Source: CAZRZN01 sp964604565 | Lineage (GTDB): Bacteria; Pseudomonadota; Alphaproteobacteria; Rhodobacterales; Rhodobacteraceae | Length of the DNA: 13,550 nucleotides | Assembly (NCBI GenBank): GCA_964604565.1 | Contig: CAZRZN010000103.1 | Span: 1-13,550 of the forward strand | Reading direction: 5' to 3' | In this document: in pieces, positions 1 to 6,367 of the stretch | How the letters are laid out: the number at the start of each line of letters is the position of its first letter | Position numbering within the stretch: the stretch's first letter is position 1 | Program-made: the position numbers and the translations under genes | The notes under the pieces: model-generated | Databases searched by the model: none | Told to the model about the DNA's origin: nothing | What the model saw: the letters and a program-made list of their open reading frames with translations, nothing else

Positions 1-1
1 C

Positions 2-2332
2 ATCCAGTGCGGTCTGTGCGTGCGGGCCTGCCGCGAAGTGCAGGTCAACGACGTGATCGGCATGGCCGGGCGCGGCCATGACGCCTACCCGGTCTTCGAT
101 TTCGACGACCCGATGGGCGACAGCACCTGCGTGGCCTGCGGCGAATGCGTTCAGGCCTGCCCGACCGGTGCGCTGATGCCCTCTTCCGTGGTGGACGATC
201 AGCAGGTGGGCGACAGCCGGGATGTCGACAGCGAGGTGAAATCCGTCTGCCCCTTCTGCGGCGTCGGCTGTCAGGTCTCGATCAAGGTCAAGGCGGGCAA
301 GGTGAAATCCGTCGAGGGCATCAACGGTCCCGCCAATGAGGGGCGGCTTTGCGTCAAGGGCCGCTTCGGCTTTGACTACATCCATCACCCACACCGCCTG
401 ACAAAGCCGCTGATCCGGCGTGAGGATGCGCCGGAAAAGGGGTTGAACGTGGATCCGTCCAATCCTTGGACGCATTTCCGCGAGGCGACCTGGGAAGAGG
501 CGCTGGACAAGGCGGCGCATGGCTTGCAGGATCTGCGGTCGTTCTATGGCGGCATGTCGGTTGCAGGCTTTGGCAGCGCCAAATGCACCAACGAAGAAGC
601 CTATCTCTTTCAGAAATTCATCCGCCAAGGCTTTGGCCACAACAACGTGGACCATTGCACGCGGCTGTGTCACGCCTCCTCGGTTGCAGCCTTGATGGAA
701 AACGTCGGGTCTGGTGCGGTCACCGCGACCTTCAATCAGATCGCCAATGCAGATGTTGCCATCGTTATCGGGGCCAACCCGACGGAAAACCACCCCGTCG
801 CGGCGACCTATTTCAAGCAGTTCGCCAAGCGCGGGGGCCAGTTGATCATCATGGACCCGCGCGGCACCGCGATGAAACGCCACGCCGCGCATATGCTGCA
901 ATTCCGCCCCGGCACCGACGTGGCGCTGCTGAATGCGATCATGAACGTGATTGTTGAGGAAAAACTGTATGACCGGCAATACATAGAGGGTTTCACCGAA
1001 GGGTTCTTTGAATTCCGCGACCACATCCGGGCGTTTACGCCGGACCGCATGGCGGAGCTTTGCGGTGTCGACCCAGAGACGATCCGCACGGTTGCGCGCA
1101 CATTTGCCCGCGCGGAACGCGCGATGATCTTCTGGGGCATGGGGGTCAGCCAGCATATCCACGGCACGGACAATGCGCGGTGTCTGATCTCACTCGCGCT
1201 GCTGTGCGGCCACGTCGGGCGGCCCGGGACGGGTCTGCACCCGCTGCGGGGGCAGAACAACGTCCAGGGCGCTTCTGACGCGGGTCTTATCCCGCAGGTC
1301 CTGCCCGACTACCAGTCCGTGACGGACCGGGATGTGCGCGAATTGTTCAAGCACATCTGGCGCGGAACGGAAATCCAGGAGACGCCGGGATTGACCGTGG
1401 TCGAGATCATGGACCGCGTCTACCGGGGCGAAATCAAGGGCATGTACATCCTCGGGGAAAACCCCGCGATGAGCGACCCGGATGTTGAACACGCGCGCAA
1501 GGCGCTGGCGCATCTGGATCATCTGGTCGTTCAGGACATCTTTCTGACGGAAACGGCGAATTACGCCGATGTGATCCTGCCCGCCTCTGCGCTGCCCGAA
1601 AAGACCGGGACGGTCACCAACACCAACAGGCAGGTCCAGATGGCCCGGAAGGCGGTGGAGACACCCGGCGAGGCGCGCGAAGACTGGGACATCATCGTGG
1701 CGCTGGCTCGTCGGATCGGGCTGGACTGGGACTACGACGATCCGCGCGAGGTGTTCGACGAGATGAAGATGTCGATGCGCTCTCTCCATCACATCACATG
1801 GAAGCGGCTGGAGACGGAGGGTGCGGTGGCCTATCCCTGTTCGGGTCCGGAGGATCCGGGGCAGGCGGTGGTGTTCGGCGACGGCTTTCCGCGACGGGCC
1901 GGGCGGGCGATGTTCACACCGGCGCGGGTCACACCACCCGCCGAAATCCCGGACGAAAGGTTTCCGATGATCCTGACGACGGGACGGCAGCTGGAACATT
2001 GGCACACCGGCTCCATGACGCGGCGCGCCACTGTGCTGGACGCGATGGAACCCGAAGCCAACTGTTCGCTGCATCCGTCGACCCTGCGCAAGATGGGTGT
2101 CGCGCCGGGCGGCATGGTGCGGCTGACCACGCGGCGCGGATCGGTCGATGTCATGGCACGGGCTGATCGCGCGGTTGCCCCGGACATGGTGTTCCTGCCC
2201 TTCGCTTATGTGGAGGCGGCGGCCAATATTCTGACCAACCCGGCGCTGGATCCCTTCGGCAAGATCCCTGAGTTCAAATATTCGGCAGTGCGGGTCGAGG
2301 CCGTCAAAGAAGCGCAGGTGGCCGCGGAATAG
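2..2332 (+). CDS. fdhF: Formate dehydrogenase alpha subunit, 5'-truncated by window edge
   Basis: Catalytic subunit of a molybdenum formate dehydrogenase, which oxidises formate to CO2 and passes electrons through Fe-S clusters, in related enzymes to NAD+ via partner subunits. The frame is open to base 2, so the N-terminus (probably a 2Fe-2S domain) lies outside; 776 residues are visible. Seen in order: ferredoxin-type cysteines at residues 3, 6 and 10 and at 43, 46, 49 and 53; a third Fe4S4 motif CPFCGVGC (83-90) closed by Cys117; the Mo-bisPGD domain with CTRLCHASS, where Cys223 (codon TGT, not selenocysteine TGA) is the Mo ligand followed by the catalytic His; LRGQNNVQG, whose Arg416 matches the formate-binding Arg of E. 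coli FdhF; and a C-terminal dinucleotide-binding domain with TGRQLEHWHTGSMTRR from residue 661. Partner genes (FdsB/FdsG type, FdhD) are not in view. fdsA would be an equally fair name. Confidence 0.95.
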   Translation: MQCGLCVRACREVQVNDVIGMAGRGHDAYPVFDFDDPMGDSTCVACGECVQACPTGALMPSSVVDDQQVGDSRDVDSEVKSVCPFCGVGCQVSIKVKAGKVKSVEGINGPANEGRLCVKGRFGFDYIHHPHRLTKPLIRREDAPEKGLNVDPSNPWTHFREATWEEALDKAAHGLQDLRSFYGGMSVAGFGSAKCTNEEAYLFQKFIRQGFGHNNVDHCTRLCHASSVAALMENVGSGAVTATFNQIANADVAIVIGANPTENHPVAATYFKQFAKRGGQLIIMDPRGTAMKRHAAHMLQFRPGTDVALLNAIMNVIVEEKLYDRQYIEGFTEGFFEFRDHIRAFTPDRMAELCGVDPETIRTVARTFARAERAMIFWGMGVSQHIHGTDNARCLISLALLCGHVGRPGTGLHPLRGQNNVQGASDAGLIPQVLPDYQSVTDRDVRELFKHIWRGTEIQETPGLTVVEIMDRVYRGEIKGMYILGENPAMSDPDVEHARKALAHLDHLVVQDIFLTETANYADVILPASALPEKTGTVTNTNRQVQMARKAVETPGEAREDWDIIVALARRIGLDWDYDDPREVFDEMKMSMRSLHHITWKRLETEGAVAYPCSGPEDPGQAVVFGDGFPRRAGRAMFTPARVTPPAEIPDERFPMILTTGRQLEHWHTGSMTRRATVLDAMEPEANCSLHPSTLRKMGVAPGGMVRLTTRRGSVDVMARADRAVAPDMVFLPFAYVEAAANILTNPALDPFGKIPEFKYSAVRVEAVKEAQVAAE

Positions 2333-2419
2333 ATGTGCGGGCGGGCGAGTTTGCGGCCTGTGCATCCACGGGTCGGTACCCTGCCCGCCGGGCCGGGGCT
2401 GTCACGTCGATGGAAGAAC

Positions 2420-2442
2420 GAGTATTTGGGGAGAGAAGAAGC
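2420..2442 (+). repeat. Candidate Rhodobacteraceae short intergenic element (GAGTATTTGG type)
   Basis: The 157-base gap between the formate dehydrogenase and amidase genes holds an AT/purine-rich stretch, GAGTATTTGGGGAGAGAAG followed by AAGCC, that stands out from its GC-rich surroundings. From memory, similar strings (G-A-G/T-T-A-T-T-T, a few bases, then AGAAGAAG or AGATGAAG) recur just downstream of genes across Rhodobacteraceae genomes. Only one copy is visible here, so the repeat assignment is inference. It could instead be a leader or processing site. Confidence 0.35.
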
Positions 2443-2476
2443 CGCGGGGGTGACTGTGCCCTGCGGGTCCCTGCCC

Positions 2477-2483
2477 AAAGGAG
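2477..2483 (+). promoter_or_regulatory. Ribosome binding site of the amidase gene
   Basis: AAAGGAG lies six bases upstream of the ATG at 2490. This near-consensus Shine-Dalgarno fixes the start of the amidase gene and argues against upstream starts. Confidence 0.8.
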
Positions 2484-2489
2484 ACTGCC

Positions 2490-3692
2490 ATGATCCCCGT
2501 TCAGCCCGACCGTTTTCTCAGCGACCTTCATGCCCTGCGTGGTTTTGGCGCCGCCGGCGTGGGCAAGGGTGTGCAGCGCCCCGCCTTCAGCCCTGCGGAT
2601 ATCGCCGCCCGCGATTGGCTGGCCGAGCGTATGTCGTCGGCGGGTCTCGAGACGGTCTATGATCCGATGGGGTCTTTGTTCGGACTGGCAGAGGGGCGTT
2701 CGCTGCTTCTGGGGTCTCATTCGGACAGCCAACCCGAGGGCGGATGGCTCGATGGCGCGCTGGGCGTCGTGGCGGCGCTGGAGGTGGCGCGCGCCGCGCG
2801 CGAGGCCGGCGGACCCGCCGTTTCGGCGGTGTCGTTCCAGGATGAAGAGGGACGGTTCGGCGTGACCACCGGCAGCGCGGCCTGGTGCGGGGCGCTCGAC
2901 CGGGGCAAGGTGGACGGGCTGACGGACCCGCAGGGAGTGACGTTGGCCGAAGCCCGAAAGGCGATGGGCACCCGGTTGGGAAACTGGGTCGATCCGGCGC
3001 GGTTTTCCGGGTTCGTCGAGATGCATATCGAGCAGGGTCCGGTGCTGGACCGCAGCGGAGAGGCGATTGGCGTGGTCGAGGCCATCGTCGGAATACGCGA
3101 CATGGTCATCACCTTCGAAGGGCAGCAGAACCATGCGGGGACGACGCCGATGGCTTTGCGTCAGGATGCCTTTCAGGCGCTGTCCGCGTTCAACACGATG
3201 CTGAACGACCGGTTGCAGAATGTTGTGACACCCGCGACGGTCTGGACCGTCGGCCATGTCGCGCTGCATCCCAACGCACATTCGATTGTGCCTGGGCGTG
3301 CGCGCTTTGCGATGCAATGGCGGGATGGAGATCCTGACCGGCTTGACCGGATGGAGCGGATCATCCGCGAGACCGCCGCCGACGTGGCAGAGGCCCGTGG
3401 CATGACGGTCGACACCGGTCCGATGCTGGGAATTGCCCCGGTTGCCATGGATGCAGGCCAGCGGGCCGCGCTTGCGGCGGCCGCGGAGGCGCAGGTGCCG
3501 GGACGCTGGCGCGAGATGCCCTCCGGTGCATTGCACGACGCGTCGAACCTGGCGCGATTGATGCCCGCCGCGATGCTTTTTGTTCCGTCTATCGGCGGGA
3601 TCAGCCACGATTTTGCCGAGGATACGGCCGAGGATGACTTGGTCACCGGATTGAAAGTCTTGGCGGAGGCGGTCGACCAACTCGCCCCTTGA
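2490..3692 (+). CDS. Zn-dependent amidase, hydantoinase/carbamoylase family (M20 peptidase fold)
   Basis: A 400-residue cytoplasmic enzyme of the N-carbamoyl-L-amino-acid hydrolase / allantoate amidohydrolase / beta-ureidopropionase group. These enzymes cleave carbamoyl or ureido amide bonds in hydantoin, purine or pyrimidine nitrogen salvage. Likely metal ligands are visible: His77 in GSHSDS, Asp88 in GGWLDGALG, the DEEGRF pair Glu119/Glu120, His179 in EMHIEQGP and His373 in GISHDF. NHAGTTPM (214-221) is the signature of the lid/dimerisation domain. Length is normal for the family (about 400-420). The substrate-side motif usually SGAGHDA reads SGALHDA (345-351), and the usual SHLDT reads SHSDS, so the exact substrate cannot be assigned. 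It follows the formate dehydrogenase gene on the same strand after 157 bases. No transporter, hydantoinase or regulator gene is nearby to hint at the substrate. Confidence 0.92.
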   Translation: MIPVQPDRFLSDLHALRGFGAAGVGKGVQRPAFSPADIAARDWLAERMSSAGLETVYDPMGSLFGLAEGRSLLLGSHSDSQPEGGWLDGALGVVAALEVARAAREAGGPAVSAVSFQDEEGRFGVTTGSAAWCGALDRGKVDGLTDPQGVTLAEARKAMGTRLGNWVDPARFSGFVEMHIEQGPVLDRSGEAIGVVEAIVGIRDMVITFEGQQNHAGTTPMALRQDAFQALSAFNTMLNDRLQNVVTPATVWTVGHVALHPNAHSIVPGRARFAMQWRDGDPDRLDRMERIIRETAADVAEARGMTVDTGPMLGIAPVAMDAGQRAALAAAAEAQVPGRWREMPSGALHDASNLARLMPAAMLFVPSIGGISHDFAEDTAEDDLVTGLKVLAEAVDQLAP

Positions 3693-3857
3693 GGCGATCG
3701 GAAATGCCGCGAGCGTGGCGCGATGGAGCCGTGAGAAAGGGCTCGCATGGTCCGAATATCTGCCTGCTTGGCAACCTGCCCTGTCTTCAGCGCCGTTCCC
3801 GCATGATTGGGCAAGACAGCAGTTCGTATTTGGTTTCCACGGGGGTAGGGTAAAGGC

Positions 3858-4205
3858 ATGCGACTTTTGATTCCCTTCATCTTTGCGGCGACCCCCGTGG
3901 CTGCCGAGGCGCCGGCGATTGAGGCGGCAGAGGCGTATCGGCAGGGCGCGTCTTGGCAGATCTCCGTCACGCTGCGTCACCCGGACACCGGGTGGGAACA
4001 CTATGCCGATGGCTGGCGGGTCGAAGATGCGCAGGGCAATGTCCTTGGCACGCGCGTTCTTGTTCATCCGCATGTCAGTGAACAACCGTTTACGCGCGCT
4101 CTCTCCGGTGTTTCCGTTCCGGTCAACGCGACCGCGGTTCATATCCGCGCGCGGTGCCTTCTGGATGGGTGGTCAGAAGATACGTTCCGTCTGCACCTGC
4201 CTTAG
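3858..4205 (+). CDS. Small exported protein of unknown function
   Basis: A 115-residue protein starting MRLLIPFIFAATPVAAEA, a short Sec-type signal peptide with likely cleavage near residues 15-17, so the mature protein of about 98 residues should be periplasmic. The mature part has HPDTGWEHYADGWRV and LGTRVLVHPHVSEQPFTR motifs that read like a real conserved family and are familiar from hypothetical proteins of Rhodobacteraceae, but I know of no function. The alternating polar and hydrophobic pattern suggests a small beta-sandwich. The start is supported by AGGG (3847-3850) seven bases upstream. It lies 165 bases after the amidase gene, so it may be transcribed separately, and it converges with the last gene of the moxR operon across 110 bases. 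One cysteine is present in the mature part, near the C-terminus. Confidence 0.8.
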   Translation: MRLLIPFIFAATPVAAEAPAIEAAEAYRQGASWQISVTLRHPDTGWEHYADGWRVEDAQGNVLGTRVLVHPHVSEQPFTRALSGVSVPVNATAVHIRARCLLDGWSEDTFRLHLP

Positions 4206-4315
4206 GCGCCTCGCGGCGGTCCAAGTGGGCAGCAGACGCAGATTGTCGCCATCCGACCGGTGACCCCATGTTTGGCACCGTGCGGACGACGACAAGAAGT
4301 TGGCAAGATCAGGTG

Positions 4316-6355
4316 TCAGGCCCGCCCCTCACGCAGCCATGCGCCGACGATCAGACCCGCAGCCAACAGCAGAACAAGCCATTCCGGTGCCAATGGTGTC
4401 TGGCGGACATCCAGCGTCTCATAGGCCTCGCGCGGGGTCAGGCCGATCCACCCGCGACCTGCGGCGGGGCGCCCGACGCGCACTTCGCGGATCGCGGGCA
4501 GGCCGTCTTCCAGTCGCATCACGCCGCCGCGCATCTCTTCGACGAGAGGTGTCAGCGCCTCGCCACTGGCGATGGTCTGCACGAATTCTCGCGGCGCCGC
4601 TGGACCGAGGCCGACGACCGCCGAAAGCGCGTCTTCCTCCAGCCGGTACAGGCCGATTTCCGGACCATCGTAAACTGCCTCGAACCGGCCGGGGCTGACT
4701 TCTTCCAACGGGACTTCGACTTCATTGCCGCTTGGGGTGGTGACGGTGACCGAGCCGACGGATTCGTTCAGCGATCGGCGTATGATCCGCATGCTCCGGC
4801 CAGAGGGTTCGGCCCAGAGCGCCTCTTCCTCGAGTTCGGGTTCCTTCATCATCCAATGGGCCAGCCGCCGCAGCAGTTCCAACTGCGGCCCGCCGCCCTC
4901 GTAGCCACGGTTCCAGAGCCAGGCGTGATCCGAGGCCAGCAATGCAACGCGTCCTTCTCCGACACGGTCCAGCACCAGAAGCGGGCGGTCGTCTATGCCC
5001 GACATGACCACATCGCCCTGGATCGGATCGACCTCGATCTGGCGCAACCAGCGGCCCCATGTCTCGGCGCCCTGCAATCCGGCCGTAACCGGGTGCCGTA
5101 GACCAAGGTCGGTCACGGCGGGGCGGTATCCCTGTTCGACCACCCGCGCGGTCGGTTCAGCGGGCAGGATGTCCGCCAATGGCGACCGGTAGATCGAGTC
5201 CGCCGAGGCAAAATCCGGCCCGGCCGCCACCAGAACCGCGCCGCCGGTTTCGACGTAGTTGCGCACATTGTCGAGGTAGATCGCTGGCAGGATCCCACGC
5301 CGCTTGTAGCGGTCGAAGATAATCAGGTCGAAATCCTCGATCTTTTCCAGAAACAGCTCCCGCGTGGGAAAGGCGATCAGCGAAAGTTCGCTGACCGGGA
5401 CGCCGTCTTGCTTTTCAGGAGGCCGCAGAATGGTGAAATGTACCAGGTCCACGCTGGAATCCGATTTCAGGAGATTGCGCCAGGTCCGTCCGCCGGCATG
5501 CGGCTCCCCCGACACCAGCAACACGCGCAGTCTGTCCCGCACGCCGTTGATCTGCACCAGTGCGGTGTTGTTGCGGTCCGTCAACTCTCCGTCAGCTTCC
5601 GGCACGGTGAATTCGATCACGTTCAGGCCGCCGTGGGGGAGGGTGATAGGCAGGCTCAGATCCTCGCCGATGGGCACCGTATAGCTTTCGGGTTCGGCGC
5701 CATCGACAGAGATGAGGATATCGGTCCGGGTGTCGCCGGGCGCGGCGCCGTCATCCTCGATCCGCAGGGTCAGTTCGACCTCCTCGTCAAGGATCGCAAA
5801 GGCCGGTGCGTTGCGCACGATCAGCCTGCGGTCCCAGTCGGTTTCCTTTCCCGTCATCAGGAGGTGCAGTGGGGCAGGCAGATCCGGCGCGCGTTCCAGA
5901 TCATGTAGGCGCCCGTCGGACAGCAGCAGGATACCTGCGATCCGTCCGCGCGGTTCCTCGGCCAGCGCATTCGACAAGGCCGTCATCAAGAGGCTTCCGG
6001 CGTCACCTTCACCATCCTGCACGGGTATGCGGCGAACCACGGTGTCGGGTCGCGCTGCAAGCCGCGCCTCCAGCCGCTCTGCGGCTTCCGTGGTCACGTT
6101 CGCGCGCTCGGCCAACTGCTGGGAGGATGTCTCATCCACCAGCATCAGGACGATATCCGCCAGCGGGGCGCGGTCTTCGATCTGATATGACGGCTGCGCC
6201 AGCGCGCCGACAAGCACGAGTCCCGCGAGGGCCCGCAGCGCCCAGCCCGAAAGGCCGCGCCACAGGGCGAGGCCGGTGCCGGCAATGGCAAGAACCGCGA
6301 GCACGGCAATCACTGCCCAAGGCAGCAGCGGGTCGAAAACAATCTGTCCGTTCAT
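4316..6355 (-). CDS. Membrane protein with vWA-like and glutamine amidotransferase-like domains
   Basis: A 679-residue protein, last gene of the moxR operon. Two N-terminal membrane segments (about 12-30 and 37-53) and one C-terminal segment (about 656-673) enclose a large soluble part. Residues ~66-170 look like a von Willebrand A fold: strand ending DETSS (74-78), a variant of the DxSxS metal-site motif, and LLSDGR with Asp147. Residues ~180-270 look like a beta-sandwich. Residues ~275-500 match the class I glutamine amidotransferase-like fold seen in BatA-type proteins (RVLLVSGEPH, then DFDLIIFDRY, then a GGAVLVAAGP strand-turn); no nucleophile cysteine is present, so amidotransferase activity is unlikely. 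The ATG lies 12 bases after the stop of the preceding gene, with purine-rich GAGAGCAGAG as a weak ribosome site. Probably part of the same membrane complex as its operon partners; specific role unknown. Confidence 0.85.
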   Translation of the reverse strand: MNGQIVFDPLLPWAVIAVLAVLAIAGTGLALWRGLSGWALRALAGLVLVGALAQPSYQIEDRAPLADIVLMLVDETSSQQLAERANVTTEAAERLEARLAARPDTVVRRIPVQDGEGDAGSLLMTALSNALAEEPRGRIAGILLLSDGRLHDLERAPDLPAPLHLLMTGKETDWDRRLIVRNAPAFAILDEEVELTLRIEDDGAAPGDTRTDILISVDGAEPESYTVPIGEDLSLPITLPHGGLNVIEFTVPEADGELTDRNNTALVQINGVRDRLRVLLVSGEPHAGGRTWRNLLKSDSSVDLVHFTILRPPEKQDGVPVSELSLIAFPTRELFLEKIEDFDLIIFDRYKRRGILPAIYLDNVRNYVETGGAVLVAAGPDFASADSIYRSPLADILPAEPTARVVEQGYRPAVTDLGLRHPVTAGLQGAETWGRWLRQIEVDPIQGDVVMSGIDDRPLLVLDRVGEGRVALLASDHAWLWNRGYEGGGPQLELLRRLAHWMMKEPELEEEALWAEPSGRSMRIIRRSLNESVGSVTVTTPSGNEVEVPLEEVSPGRFEAVYDGPEIGLYRLEEDALSAVVGLGPAAPREFVQTIASGEALTPLVEEMRGGVMRLEDGLPAIREVRVGRPAAGRGWIGLTPREAYETLDVRQTPLAPEWLVLLLAAGLIVGAWLREGRA

Positions 6356-6367
6356 CTCTGCTCTCGC

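Noticed and set aside
1190..2365. 391-codon open frame on the - strand inside the formate dehydrogenase gene
   Set aside because: Antisense shadow of a well-supported gene; its composition is that of reversed coding sequence and no domain is visible.
2333..2662. Open frame starting MCGRAS right after the formate dehydrogenase stop, recalling the MCGR start of SRAP/YedK proteins
   Set aside because: Similarity ends after four residues, there is no further SRAP motif, and the frame runs 170 bases into the amidase gene. Coincidence.
3726..3744. Inverted repeat GAGCC/GGCTC with a 9-base loop after the amidase gene, considered as a terminator
   Set aside because: Only five base pairs and no T-rich tract follows; such pairs are expected by chance in GC-rich DNA.
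2304..4142. 612-codon open frame on the - strand opposite the amidase gene
   Set aside because: It is antisense to a clear M20 amidase, is Arg/His/Gly-rich with no recognisable motif, and is explained by high third-position GC in the real gene.
4206..4315. 110-base convergent gap after the 115-residue protein gene
   Set aside because: Only very short stems (CGGTG/CACCG near 4258-4280) are seen, with no T-tract; nothing annotatable.
4154..5101. 315-codon open frame on the + strand over the end of the 679-residue membrane protein gene
   Set aside because: Low-complexity sequence opposite a real gene, and its start lies inside the 115-residue protein gene. No ribosome site or motif.
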